From Phocaeicola faecicola (GTDB lineage: Bacteria > Bacteroidota > Bacteroidia > Bacteroidales > Bacteroidaceae): 64,000 nt of DNA. The notes under the pieces were generated by a model. The model ran no database searches and was not told where the DNA came from. It saw nothing but the letters and a program-made list of their open reading frames with translations. Location of the stretch: assembly GCF_013618865.1 (NCBI RefSeq), contig NZ_JABSOE010000010.1, positions 20,633-84,632 on the forward strand, in the 5' to 3' direction. The translations under genes were made by a program, and so were the position numbers. Numbering within the stretch: the first letter of the stretch is position 1; each line of letters opens with the position of its first letter. Positions 27,301 to 36,224 of this stretch are shown piece after piece.

Positions 27301-28650
27301 TTATTTCACAAATCCCTTTTTGGCCCATTTCAAGCTGCCCCATCTCCGGACAAAAATGAGGGCCCGGATATTCTCATCCAGCAGGAAGGCACACCACATG
27401 CCTATCAGTCCCCATCCCCAGTAGATACCCAGCAGATAACTGAGCCCTACCGAAACCGTCCACTGCACCACCAGTCCCACATAGAAGGGGAAGTTCACGT
27501 CACCGGCAGCGCGCAGGGCATTCGTGGCATAAATATTGACGGCCCTGCCGATTTCCACGGCAATATCCACCACCATAATCGTTACCCCCATACGGATAAT
27601 CTCCTCGTTATCGGTCAGCAACGAAAAGATGGTATGTCCGCACACGGCCCAGATGCACGACAGGACAAGGGATACAAGGATGGAAAGCCGCATGACATAC
27701 CGTCCCAGCAGATAAGCCGCATGAATCCGTTTCTGCCCTACCAGGTGTCCGATACTGATGGCACCTCCCTGGGCCATCGCTATGGCAAACAAATACACAA
27801 ACATTACGATGTTCACCGTATAGGTACGGGTTGCCAGGGCATTGTTGCCCAATATATTGATGAGATACGTAATCACCACCTGTGAAAAACTGTAGGAAAG
27901 GTTCTCTCCGGCCGAAGGCAGACCCACTTTCAGCAAGTTCTTCAGTTCGATCCAGGGGAAAGGACGGAAGTATTTCAAGGGGAAACGCGAGATGTGTTTC
28001 CGGAACAAAATCACAAACAGTACCACCATGCTGACACCTCGTGCCACCGAAGTGGAAATAGCCGCTCCCTCGGCACCCAGTTCGGGGAAACCGAACTTAC
28101 CGAAGATCAGTGAGTAATTACCGATGATATTCATAATGTTCACCAAGACCGTCACCATCATCGGATAAATCGCCTTATTGGCACTGCGCAACGAGGCAGA
28201 GACTGTCAGTGAAAGGGCCTGGAAAAAGGCGAAGGCACCCACAATCTCCATGTAGCCGATACCGTATTTCAGCAGTTCCGGACGCAGTCCCATCCAGCCC
28301 AGCAGGGTTTCCGCACCAAAATGAAGAATGGCACTGACCACCAGTCCGACCACCAGGTTCAGCAGCAAAGATACTCCTACCACCTGAATCATGTTTTTAT
28401 AAAGCTTTCCTCCCAGGTACTGCGAGCACAGCACCGAAGTTCCGATGTTAATCACCTCGAATACCAGAAAAGCAAACATGACAATCTGGTTGACTACACC
28501 TACCGCCGCCACACTTTCGTCGGAATACTGGCTCAGCATGATGGTGTCTACTGCTCCCAGCATCATAATCAGCAGGGTCTCAATGAATATCGGAATGACC
28601 AGACGGGTCAGTTCCTTACGAATATTTGTCTGATGAATTACCTGTTCCAC
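27301..28650 (-). CDS. MATE-family multidrug/toxin exporter
   Basis: A 449-residue polytopic membrane protein with about 12 helices and the MATE pattern: IPIFIETLLIMMLGAVDTIMLSQYSD at the start, the repeated half with VGLPSAGENLSYSFSQVV, and GGAISIGHLVGQ. MATE carriers expel cationic compounds in exchange for Na+ or H+. The substrate cannot be read from the sequence. The start at 28650 is GTG; a -7 box at 28681-28674 supports it. It is a single gene, divergent from sodB. Confidence 0.93.
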   Translation of the reverse strand: MEQVIHQTNIRKELTRLVIPIFIETLLIMMLGAVDTIMLSQYSDESVAAVGVVNQIVMFAFLVFEVINIGTSVLCSQYLGGKLYKNMIQVVGVSLLLNLVVGLVVSAILHFGAETLLGWMGLRPELLKYGIGYMEIVGAFAFFQALSLTVSASLRSANKAIYPMMVTVLVNIMNIIGNYSLIFGKFGFPELGAEGAAISTSVARGVSMVVLFVILFRKHISRFPLKYFRPFPWIELKNLLKVGLPSAGENLSYSFSQVVITYLINILGNNALATRTYTVNIVMFVYLFAIAMAQGGAISIGHLVGQKRIHAAYLLGRYVMRLSILVSLVLSCIWAVCGHTIFSLLTDNEEIIRMGVTIMVVDIAVEIGRAVNIYATNALRAAGDVNFPFYVGLVVQWTVSVGLSYLLGIYWGWGLIGMWCAFLLDENIRALIFVRRWGSLKWAKKGFVK

Positions 28651-28673
28651 AATCTTTCCCCTTTTTTCGGCTG

Positions 28674-28681
28674 CAAAGTTA
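28674..28681 (-). promoter_or_regulatory. Promoter -7 box for the MATE gene
   Basis: The minus strand reads TAACTTTG, an exact consensus match, 24 bases ahead of the GTG start. Confidence 0.65.
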
Positions 28682-28811
28682 CCATTTTTCCAAGAAACCC
28701 GGATTGACCTATGTCATCGTTTCAGGAGGTTTGAAAAAGAAAATCAGGCGTTTGGAAAAATATTTGCCTAAAAATGCGTATCTTGCATCTGTAAACTAAA
28801 AAACAAATACT

Positions 28812-29390
28812 ATGACACATCTTATGCCTCAACTTCCGTATGCTCACGAGACACTGGCTCCTCACATGAGCAAGGAAACCATTGATTTTCATTACGGGAA
28901 ACACCTGCAAACCTATGTGGATAATCTGAACCGGCTGATTACCGGCACTCCGTACGAAAACGCATCGCTGGAGGAAATCGTAATGACTGCCGAAGGGCCG
29001 CTGTACAACAACGCTGCCCAGACCTGGAATCATACCTTCTTCTTCGAGGCACTGACACCGGCTCAGGGAAACCTGCCAGAGGCACTGGAAGCCCGACTGA
29101 CAGCGGCTTTCGGCAGTGTGGCCGACTTCAAAAAGCAGTTTACACAGGCTGCCATGGGCGTTTTCGGTTCGGGATGGGTCTGGCTGACTGCCGACGCTGA
29201 AGGACATCTGTCCATTACGGCAGAACCCAATGCCGGCAACCCCATGCGAAAACAGTTGAAACCGCTGCTGGTCATCGACGTATGGGAGCATGCTTACTAC
29301 ATCGACTACCGGAACCGAAGGGCTGATTTTATTGAAGCTTTCTGGAAACTGGTCGACTGGAACAAGGTGGCAGAAAGACTTGCACTATGA
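28812..29390 (+). CDS. sodB: Superoxide dismutase (Fe or cambialistic type)
   Basis: A 192-residue Fe/Mn superoxide dismutase. The four metal ligands are visible: His27, His74, Asp156 and His160 (DVWEHAYYIDY). Gln70 in NNAAQTWNHTFF is the Fe-type outer-sphere glutamine; in Mn enzymes it comes from another position. Bacteroides enzymes of this type can be active with either metal. It protects this anaerobe during oxygen exposure. It has its own transcription unit, divergent from the MATE gene, and ends before a bidirectional terminator. The upstream TATCTTGC is a weak -7 box, so control may involve an additional regulator such as OxyR; no operator can be defined. Confidence 0.97.
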   Translation: MTHLMPQLPYAHETLAPHMSKETIDFHYGKHLQTYVDNLNRLITGTPYENASLEEIVMTAEGPLYNNAAQTWNHTFFFEALTPAQGNLPEALEARLTAAFGSVADFKKQFTQAAMGVFGSGWVWLTADAEGHLSITAEPNAGNPMRKQLKPLLVIDVWEHAYYIDYRNRRADFIEAFWKLVDWNKVAERLAL

Positions 29391-29467
29391 TCCGGGCGGG
29401 GCTTCCCCGTTCTATCCTCAGGAATTCACCCTGAACACGTAAAGAACCTGATACACATTGAATAAAA

Positions 29468-29508
29468 AGAAAGGGTACGCACCGTCATACAGGATGCGCA
29501 CCCTTTCT
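29468..29508. terminator. Bidirectional terminator sodB / outer-membrane protein gene
   Basis: AGAAAGGGT plus CGCA (29468-29481) pair with TGCG plus ACCCTTTCT (29495-29508) with single mismatches, between convergent genes. Confidence 0.8.
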
Positions 29509-29576
29509 GTCATGATATACTTTTATTCTGTCTTCAGCAGATACTGCCTGTCTCCTCCCCTTCTATCTGCCCATTC

Positions 29577-30278
29577 TCAGAAAGTGACTCCAAAAATCAT
29601 GCGGGCCATCTCCGTATTCGGGTTAAAGACCAGCTTGGCAAACAGCGGCAAGGAATATCCGGAAGCAAAATGAATCTCCTTGGTAGCCTTTACACTCAAC
29701 AGCGATACGGCAAATCCTTCCGAACCGTTGTTATAGAAATCCGTCGTCCAGGGCACCGCTCCGGCCTCCGCCTCCCATTCCAGTCCTCCCAGTCTGAACG
29801 GGACTCTCAGGGAAAAGAAAGAAGAATACGCCCGGTTGCCTTCCAGGTTTACCCCGTCATATCCGGCAAAGTTCGTATACCAGTTCACATCCAGAAAACC
29901 GAAATCATATCCTACCTGCGCCTCAAACGTATGGCCGGTATTCGTCGAGCCGAAATGAAAGAACCCACTGGTACCGTCGAGCCAATAATCCGTCACCGAA
30001 ACAGAAAAGCCCTTTTCACTTTCATATCCCAGCGTCAGGTCGATTTCAGGTGTATTCTCCCTCTCAAAACCGGCATTTCCCCATGCAGCCAGATAAAATC
30101 CTTTCCACGAAAGCGTCAGTTCCGGCTGGATACTCACCCCCTTCGGCTCCTGCGCTCTCCACACATTGACACTGACCACATCGGCCTTCAATTCCACCTC
30201 CGGCTTCTCCTGAGCCATTGCGGGCATTATGCTACCTGTTCCGGCCAGCATCCCTACTGCTAAAAAGAATGTTCTCAT
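29577..30278 (-). CDS. Small outer-membrane beta-barrel protein, function unknown
   Basis: A 233-residue secreted protein. The signal peptide is MRTFFLAVGMLAGTGSIMPAMA with a predicted cut before Gln23. The mature part is a run of alternating amphipathic strands (VNVWRAQEPKGVSIQPELTL, then WKGFYLAAWGNAGF) ending in aromatic residue F (FGVTF), the classic sign of an outer-membrane barrel. The pattern resembles TorF-like putative porins of 8-12 strands. It lies 4 bp behind a lipoprotein gene, so the two may form an envelope pair. I do not recognise a specific function. Confidence 0.72.
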   Translation of the reverse strand: MRTFFLAVGMLAGTGSIMPAMAQEKPEVELKADVVSVNVWRAQEPKGVSIQPELTLSWKGFYLAAWGNAGFERENTPEIDLTLGYESEKGFSVSVTDYWLDGTSGFFHFGSTNTGHTFEAQVGYDFGFLDVNWYTNFAGYDGVNLEGNRAYSSFFSLRVPFRLGGLEWEAEAGAVPWTTDFYNNGSEGFAVSLLSVKATKEIHFASGYSLPLFAKLVFNPNTEMARMIFGVTF

Positions 30279-30282
30279 CAGT

Positions 30283-31122
30283 CTACTGCGGGTCCTCCAT
30301 GTGTTTGGCTTCTTCCATCTTTCTCTTGACGAACTGAATCTTCAGGTTCGCCTCCTTCTGTTCCTTCCGGATTTCTTCCATGGCCGACAATACACGGGCC
30401 AGTTCGGAAATAGCCACTACCGCCTTCACATCGTTCGGCTGCATCACCGTACGGTAATTGCGGTCGCCCAGGAATTCCAGCTGGATTCTTTTCTTGTCCT
30501 GATTGGAAACAATGAATGCAGCTACACCGCCGTCGTTTCCGACTTTGTAATCCGCCTTTTCGATGGCACGTCCCAGGTCGGTAGTCTCATAACTGTCGGG
30601 GGAAGCAGGAGTCTCGGCAAACATGTCTCCGTCTGTACTGACCTTCACTGCAGTATGATGAATGTTTCCGCCGGCACAATAGATGGAAGTCAGCGACATC
30701 TCCCCTATCTCATTGACCTGTGCACGGAGGAAAGAACGTCCGATGTTCTTTTCCACCACCTGAGTCGGGTAAAAATAATTACCGATTTCCTGATAAGCCG
30801 TATCCTTCTCCAATACGAACTGCCCTTTCAGCTCATCAAAAGCAGCCTTTTTCACCTGCATCATACTGTCCAGATAGACCAGCGTCTTCTGCTGCTCGCT
30901 CAGATCAATCTGCTGCATCAGACGGATACCGGCCTTGCGCACCTCGAATGCCTCGGGATAAAAATTCCGGATACTGTCAATCCGCAGTTTGGCCAGGCTG
31001 AAATCACCTGAAGCATAAGCGGTTTCTGCACGCTGCAGCACCTCCGCAGCCTGCTTCTCGTCTCCATTGCAACCGGTCAGCACGGTTGCCAAAGCCAATA
31101 AGGCCCATAATATTCTCTTCAT
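30283..31122 (-). CDS. Lipoprotein with a helical N-terminal region, unknown function
   Basis: A lipoprotein of 279 residues from the ATG at 31122; an alternative TTG at 31149 is less likely because AAGAAGAG lies just ahead of the ATG. Lipobox LTGCN. The following 100 residues are helical and charged (AAEVLQRAETAYASGDFSLAKLRIDSI looks like a single TPR-like hairpin), then a beta-rich part with TAVKVSTDGDMFAETP, and a C-terminal coiled coil (MEEIRKEQKEANLKIQFVKRKMEEA). The downstream barrel protein is 4 bp away. I do not recognise a named family; an envelope scaffold or stress role is only a guess. Confidence 0.7.
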   Translation of the reverse strand: MKRILWALLALATVLTGCNGDEKQAAEVLQRAETAYASGDFSLAKLRIDSIRNFYPEAFEVRKAGIRLMQQIDLSEQQKTLVYLDSMMQVKKAAFDELKGQFVLEKDTAYQEIGNYFYPTQVVEKNIGRSFLRAQVNEIGEMSLTSIYCAGGNIHHTAVKVSTDGDMFAETPASPDSYETTDLGRAIEKADYKVGNDGGVAAFIVSNQDKKRIQLEFLGDRNYRTVMQPNDVKAVVAISELARVLSAMEEIRKEQKEANLKIQFVKRKMEEAKHMEDPQ

Positions 31123-31197
31123 AATTCTCTTCTTTGATTTAAAGAACAAAAATACAATTAAATCAACTCATACTCCTTAAAGCTCCCCTTTTTTTTG

Positions 31198-31205
31198 TAA
31201 TTTTG
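31198..31205 (+). promoter_or_regulatory. Promoter -7 box deciding the pcnB start
   Basis: TAATTTTG matches TAnnTTTG. The predicted start near 31212 lies downstream of the in-frame TTG at 31203, so translation must begin at the ATG at 31230. Confidence 0.65.
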
Positions 31206-31229
31206 CATCCCAATTTAGAAAAATTCAAA

Positions 31230-32660
31230 ATGGAACTGAAAGAACACTTTACTGGCAAGATATTCAAACTGATCTCAGAAACCGCCGATGAGCTGGGGCT
31301 GGAATGTTATGTAGTGGGAGGATACGTAAGGGACATTTTCCTGAACCGCCCATCGAAAGACATTGATGTAGTAGTAGTAGGAAGCGGGATAGAAATAGCC
31401 GAAGCGTTCGGAAAGAAACTAGGACGGGCTGCACACGTTTCCATTTTCAAGAACTTCGGTACCGCACAGGTGAAGTACCACGATACGGAAGTCGAATTTG
31501 TAGGAGCCCGCAAGGAATCGTACAGTCATGACAGCCGGAAACCCGTGGTTGAAAACGGTACACTGGAAGACGACCAGAATCGGCGTGATTTTACCATCAA
31601 TGCCATGGCTGTCTGCCTGAACAAAGAACGCTATGGAGAGCTGGTAGACCCGTTCGGGGGACTTGAGGACCTCAAGGAGCGTATCATACGCACCCCGCTC
31701 GACCCGGATATCACCTTCAGTGATGACCCGCTGCGCATGATGCGCTGCATCCGGTTTGCCACACAGCTGAATTTCTATATCGAAGACGAAACCTTCAATG
31801 CCCTGGAAAGAAACCGGGAACGGATCGGCATCATCTCCCACGAGCGGATTGCGGACGAGCTGAACAAGATCCTGCTGTCGCCGGTACCTTCGAAAGGATT
31901 CATCGACCTGGACCGCTGCGGACTGCTTGCCCTGATTTTCCCCGAACTGGTGGCACTTCAGGGAGTGGAGGTCAGAAACGGCAGAGGGCATAAAGACAAT
32001 TTCTACCACACCCTCGAGGTGGTGGACAATATCGCCAAGGTAACCGACAACCTCTGGTTGCGCTGGGCTACCCTGCTCCACGACATCGGCAAGCCGCGCA
32101 CCAAGCGCTGGGAGCCCCGTGCAGGATGGACCTTCCACAACCACAACTTTATCGGCGAGAAAATGATTCCGGAAATCTTCCGGAAGATGAAATTGCCGAT
32201 GAACGAAAAGATGAAATACGTACAGAAGCTGGTCGGCCTGCACATGCGTCCTATCGTGATAGCCGACGATGTAGTCACCGATTCGGCAGTCCGCCGCCTG
32301 CTGTTTGAGGCCGGAGATGACATCGACGACCTGATGTCACTGTGCGAGGCAGACATCACTTCGAAGAACGAAGCCCGGAAGCAGCGTTTCCTGGACAATT
32401 TCAAACTGGTGCGCCAGAAGCTGAAGGACCTGGAAGAAAAAGACCGCATCCGCAACTTCCAGCCACCGGTAGACGGGGCGGAAATCATGCAGGTCTTCAA
32501 CTTGCAGCCCTGCCGTGAAATAGGCAGCCTGAAGAGCTCCATCAAAGATGCCATTCTGGACGGAGTAATTCCCAACGAACACGACGCGGCCTTTGCCTTC
32601 ATGCTGCAGAAAGCCGCCCAGATGGGACTGAAACCGGTGAACCTGCCCAAGCAGGAATAA
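31230..32660 (+). CDS. CCA tRNA nucleotidyltransferase / poly(A) polymerase family, HD domain
   Basis: A 476-residue class II nucleotidyltransferase. The head domain has YVVGGYVRDIFLNRPSKDIDVVVVG, with the G-G-x-V-R-D loop and the catalytic DxD (Asp-Ile-Asp). The RRDFTINAMA motif and the DPLRMMRCIRFA block follow. The C-terminal half has an HD domain (LLHDIGKP). It most likely adds or repairs the CCA end of tRNAs; bacterial poly(A) polymerases share the fold, so that remains an alternative. It has its own promoter and a strong terminator. Confidence 0.92.
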   Translation: MELKEHFTGKIFKLISETADELGLECYVVGGYVRDIFLNRPSKDIDVVVVGSGIEIAEAFGKKLGRAAHVSIFKNFGTAQVKYHDTEVEFVGARKESYSHDSRKPVVENGTLEDDQNRRDFTINAMAVCLNKERYGELVDPFGGLEDLKERIIRTPLDPDITFSDDPLRMMRCIRFATQLNFYIEDETFNALERNRERIGIISHERIADELNKILLSPVPSKGFIDLDRCGLLALIFPELVALQGVEVRNGRGHKDNFYHTLEVVDNIAKVTDNLWLRWATLLHDIGKPRTKRWEPRAGWTFHNHNFIGEKMIPEIFRKMKLPMNEKMKYVQKLVGLHMRPIVIADDVVTDSAVRRLLFEAGDDIDDLMSLCEADITSKNEARKQRFLDNFKLVRQKLKDLEEKDRIRNFQPPVDGAEIMQVFNLQPCREIGSLKSSIKDAILDGVIPNEHDAAFAFMLQKAAQMGLKPVNLPKQE

Positions 32661-32678
32661 CCGCCACGAAATATCCTT

Positions 32679-32715
32679 CATGGAAAGCAATCTCACCCTT
32701 GCTTTCCATGAATTT
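32679..32715 (+). terminator. Terminator of the CCA enzyme gene
   Basis: CATGGAAAGCAA (32679-32690) pairs perfectly with TTGCTTTCCATG (32699-32710), followed by AATTTTT. Confidence 0.92.
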
Positions 32716-32926
32716 TTCCTTAAAAACTGCCCTAAAACATTGCTCTATATTATCTATCTGATGTCATAAGAAAGTTTTCATATTTTCCAAATATAAAATC
32801 TTTTATAAATTAAAGTTCTCCAAAAACACCCTCTACAGATAGCCATAAGCAGATTTTCTTCAGAAAAAGTTATCTAATTTAGAAAACCGGGCAAAATCAT
32901 CATTTTTAAAATCCTTTCCCCTTTCC

Positions 32927-32934
32927 TATATTTG
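32927..32934 (+). promoter_or_regulatory. Promoter -7 box for the riboswitch-nrdDG unit
   Basis: TATATTTG, exact consensus; predicted transcription start near 32941, immediately before the riboswitch. Confidence 0.72.
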
Positions 32935-32941
32935 CATCGTT

Positions 32942-33118
32942 TTTCAACGGTAACTATGTTTCAATAGGGAATGCTGTGAAAATCGGCAACAGTACCCGCT
33001 GCTGTGATCCTCGATGAACCGGAAAATGCAACGAGCAACCACTGTATGTCATCCATATGGGAAGGTATTCCGGGAAGAGTTCAGTCAGAAGACCTGCCAG
33101 AGAAAAACGCCAATGTCA
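32942..33118 (+). promoter_or_regulatory. Cobalamin (B12) riboswitch upstream of nrdD
   Basis: The leader contains the conserved core of a cobalamin riboswitch: GGGAA (32967-32971), CTGTGAAAATCGGC, the AACAGTACCCGC run and GCTGTGATCC, followed by the B12 box AGTCAGAAGACCTGCC (33083-33098), which matches the consensus almost perfectly. It lies between a consensus promoter and nrdD, 28 bases before the ATG. B12 binding normally lowers expression downstream. NrdD does not use B12, so the expected logic is to switch off this B12-independent reductase when B12 is available for a class II enzyme. Confidence 0.95.
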
Positions 33119-33145
33119 AATGTTTAACTTACTCAATTAAAAGAA

Positions 33146-35533
33146 ATGGACGCAACAACCACTTGCATCATTAAGCGTGACGGAAAGCGGGAAGACTTTT
33201 CGGCCTCTAAAATCAAAAATGCAATCCACAAGGCATTCGATGCTACAGGTATCAGCAATTCGGACAGTGTAATCAATGCCATTACCCTGCGCGTGATTTC
33301 ACACATCACCCAACCGACCATCGGGGTGGAGGAAATTCAGGACCTGGTAGAAACCGAACTGATGAAAACGCAGCCGGAGGTAGCCAAGAAGTACATCATC
33401 TACCGCCAGTGGAGAAATACAGAAAGAGACAGAAAGACTCAGATGAAGCATATCATGGACGGTATTGTGGCCATCGACAAAAACGATGTCAACCTGAGCA
33501 ATGCCAACATGTCGAGTCATACACCTGCCGGACAGATGATGACCTTTGCTTCGGAGGTGACAAAAGACTATACTTACAAGTATCTGCTGCCGAAGCAGTA
33601 TGCCGAGGCGCATCAGATGGGGGATATCCACATCCACGACCTGGATTATTATCCTACCAAGACCACAACTTGTATCCAGTACGACCTGGACGACCTGTTC
33701 GAACGGGGATTCCATACCAAGAACGGCAGCATCCGCACACCGCAGTCTATCCAGAGTTATGCGACGCTGGCTACCATCATCTTCCAGACCAATCAGAACG
33801 AACAGCACGGGGGACAGGCCATTCCGGCTTTCGACTTCTTCATGGCAAAGGGAGTACTGAAAAGTTTCCAGAAGGCCATCGTATCCATCCTTTCTTTCCT
33901 GCAGGAGATGAAAGACTGCCTCATCGACGAGAAAAAGGTACTGGATATTACACGAAATACGATCCGCTCCATCAAGCCGGCCCAGGAAGCACAGAGCGAG
34001 TTTCTGACTGCCCTCCGGGAAAACGGCATCGAGCTCAGTGAGAACGAACTGACACACATCCTGCATAAGGCTTATCTGCAGGTTCAGAAAGATACCCACC
34101 AGGCTATGGAGGGATTCATACACAACCTGAACACCATGCACTCGCGCGGAGGTAACCAGGTGGTATTCAGCTCCATCAATTACGGTACCGATACCTCGGC
34201 CGAAGGACGTATGGTCATCGAGGAACTGCTGAAGGCAACCATCGAAGGACTGGGAGCCCGGGGAGAAGTTCCGGTATTCCCGATTCAGATCTTCAAGATC
34301 AAGGACGGGGTATCTTATTCGGAAAACGATTTCCAGAAGACCATGGCGCATTTCGAAGACGCTCTCGAAGGAAAGATTGAGTTCGAGGCTCCGAACTTCG
34401 ACTTGTTCCTGAAGGCTTGCCGCACGACTGCCAAAGCCCTGTTCCCGAATTTCATGTTCCTGGATACACCGTTCAACCAGAACGAGAAATGGGATGCGAA
34501 CGACCCGAAGCGCTACCGTTACGAACTGGCTACGATGGGATGCCGCACACGTGTGTTCGAAAACCTCAACGGAGAAAAGACTTCGCTCGGACGAGGCAAC
34601 CTGTCATTTACGACCATGAACCTGCCAAGACTGGCCATTGAGGCCCGTATCAAGGCAGAGAACATGCACGAGGACGGAAATCCGGACGCTATCGAACGGA
34701 CGGCTAAGAAGGAATTCCTCGAATCGGTACACCGCATGGCTGAGTTTATCGGAGAACAGTTGTATACCCGCTACCAGTACCAGCGGACGGCACTTGCCCG
34801 CCAGTTCCCCTTTATGATGAGCAACAATGTATGGAAGGGAGGCGACCAGCTGAACCCGAACGAAGAAGTGGGCGACGTACTGAAGCAGGGTACCCTGGGC
34901 ATCGGCTTCATCGGCGGACACAATGCTATGGTAGCCCTGTATGGTGAAGGACACGGACACAACCAGAAGGCGTGGGATACCCTTTACGAGGCAGTGCAAG
35001 AGATGAACAAGGTGGTTGCCGAACTCAAGCAGAAGTATCACCTGAATTATTCGGTACTGGCCACTCCGGCCGAAGGCCTGTCCGGACGCTTTACCCGGAT
35101 GGACAAACGGAAATACGGCATCATACCGGGAGTGACCGACCGGGACTATTATGTCAACTCCTTCCATGTAGACGTAAAGGAACCGATTACCATTGTCGAA
35201 AAGATCAAGCGCGAGGCTCCGTTCCATGCCATTACCCTGGGCGGACACATTACATATGTAGAGCTCGACGGGGAAGCACAGAAGAACATCAAGGCCATCG
35301 CGAAAATCGTGAAGGTGATGCACGACGAGGGCATCGGATACGGTTCCATCAACCATCCGGTGGATACCTGCCACAACTGTGGATACAAAGGGGTCATCTA
35401 CGACAAATGTCCGATATGCAACAGCGAGAACATCCTCCGTATGCGACGCATCACCGGATACCTGACCGGCGACCTGAGCAGCTGGAACTCTGCGAAGCGT
35501 GCGGAAGAAAGAGACCGGGTTAAACATGGATAA
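33146..35533 (+). CDS. nrdD: Anaerobic (class III) ribonucleoside-triphosphate reductase
   Basis: A 795-residue NrdD. An ATP-cone opens the protein (IIKRDGKREDFSASKIKNAI), giving allosteric control. The central ten-stranded barrel includes HSRGGNQVVFSSINYGTD and the Cys in LATMGCRTRVFEN. The C-terminus has a zinc site of two Cys pairs (CHNCGYKG, CPICNSE) followed by the glycyl-radical loop RRITGYLTGD. It reduces ribonucleotides without oxygen, using a radical made by NrdG from S-adenosylmethionine. It is somewhat longer than E. coli NrdD (712). It is controlled by a B12 riboswitch, and nrdG follows after 18 bp. Confidence 0.97.
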   Translation: MDATTTCIIKRDGKREDFSASKIKNAIHKAFDATGISNSDSVINAITLRVISHITQPTIGVEEIQDLVETELMKTQPEVAKKYIIYRQWRNTERDRKTQMKHIMDGIVAIDKNDVNLSNANMSSHTPAGQMMTFASEVTKDYTYKYLLPKQYAEAHQMGDIHIHDLDYYPTKTTTCIQYDLDDLFERGFHTKNGSIRTPQSIQSYATLATIIFQTNQNEQHGGQAIPAFDFFMAKGVLKSFQKAIVSILSFLQEMKDCLIDEKKVLDITRNTIRSIKPAQEAQSEFLTALRENGIELSENELTHILHKAYLQVQKDTHQAMEGFIHNLNTMHSRGGNQVVFSSINYGTDTSAEGRMVIEELLKATIEGLGARGEVPVFPIQIFKIKDGVSYSENDFQKTMAHFEDALEGKIEFEAPNFDLFLKACRTTAKALFPNFMFLDTPFNQNEKWDANDPKRYRYELATMGCRTRVFENLNGEKTSLGRGNLSFTTMNLPRLAIEARIKAENMHEDGNPDAIERTAKKEFLESVHRMAEFIGEQLYTRYQYQRTALARQFPFMMSNNVWKGGDQLNPNEEVGDVLKQGTLGIGFIGGHNAMVALYGEGHGHNQKAWDTLYEAVQEMNKVVAELKQKYHLNYSVLATPAEGLSGRFTRMDKRKYGIIPGVTDRDYYVNSFHVDVKEPITIVEKIKREAPFHAITLGGHITYVELDGEAQKNIKAIAKIVKVMHDEGIGYGSINHPVDTCHNCGYKGVIYDKCPICNSENILRMRRITGYLTGDLSSWNSAKRAEERDRVKHG

Positions 35534-35551
35534 TTTTTAATATTCATACAC

Positions 35552-36016
35552 TTGTTACATTATTTATATACATATCCGGAAACCATTGTGGACGGTGACG
35601 GAATCCGTTTTTCCATCTACCTGGCAGGGTGCAGGCATCACTGCCGGGGATGCCACAATCCGGAATCGTGGAATCCGGCTGCCGGGCATCCGGTGACCGA
35701 TGAGGTCGTGGAGCAATGGATTTCGGAAATCAACCGGAACCCGTTGCTGGACGGCATCACCTTTTCGGGAGGAGATCCTTTCTATAACCCCGAAGAATTT
35801 CTGGCGCTGATACGGAAAATCAGTGAGGCAACGCGACAGCCTGTCTGGTGCTATACCGGATACACCTACGAGGAGTTGCTGGCCGACCCGCTGCGGTCTC
35901 CCATTTTAACATATATCGACGTACTGGTGGACGGGAAATTCGAACAGGCGCTCTACTCCCCTCTTCTGGAGTTCCGGGGAAGCAGCAACCAGCGTATTTT
36001 GCATCTTAAGAAATAG
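35552..36016 (+). CDS. nrdG: NrdD-activating enzyme (radical SAM)
   Basis: A 154-residue activase with the radical-SAM cluster motif CRHHCRGC near residue 27-34, then HNPESWNP, and the SAM-binding GGDPF. It makes the glycyl radical on NrdD. The reading frame has a stop at 35531 and no in-frame ATG before the conserved sequence, so initiation must be at TTG 35552 or at a rarer ATA codon; a low-efficiency start 18 bp behind nrdD may keep the activase substoichiometric. A strong terminator follows at 36122. Confidence 0.93.
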   Translation: MLHYLYTYPETIVDGDGIRFSIYLAGCRHHCRGCHNPESWNPAAGHPVTDEVVEQWISEINRNPLLDGITFSGGDPFYNPEEFLALIRKISEATRQPVWCYTGYTYEELLADPLRSPILTYIDVLVDGKFEQALYSPLLEFRGSSNQRILHLKK

Positions 36017-36121
36017 CGATATGTTAAATTCAAGTTCCTCACCCCGGATATAGTTAACAAAAACGCAACTTAATCTACAAAATCAGGTAGAATGTTTAAA
36101 AGCTGTTATCGCACACAGCAA

Positions 36122-36167
36122 AAAACGCCCCTTTTCTTGATATAAATCATGAAAAGGGGCGTTTTTG
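36122..36167 (+). terminator. Terminator of nrdDG
   Basis: AAAAACGCCCCTTTTC (36122-36137) and GAAAAGGGGCGTTTTT (36152-36167) pair perfectly over 16 bp and include the T-run. Confidence 0.95.
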
Positions 36168-36188
36168 ATAAAAACCCGGTGCATAGTA

Positions 36189-36218
36189 TTGTCAGTTAAC
36201 GAAAAAGCCATACCTTTG
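36189..36218 (+). promoter_or_regulatory. Consensus promoter of a non-coding RNA
   Basis: TTG (36189-36191), 19 bases, then TACCTTTG (36211-36218): both elements and the spacing match the Bacteroides housekeeping promoter. Predicted start near 36225. No open frame of note follows. Confidence 0.8.
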
Positions 36219-36224
36219 CAGTGT

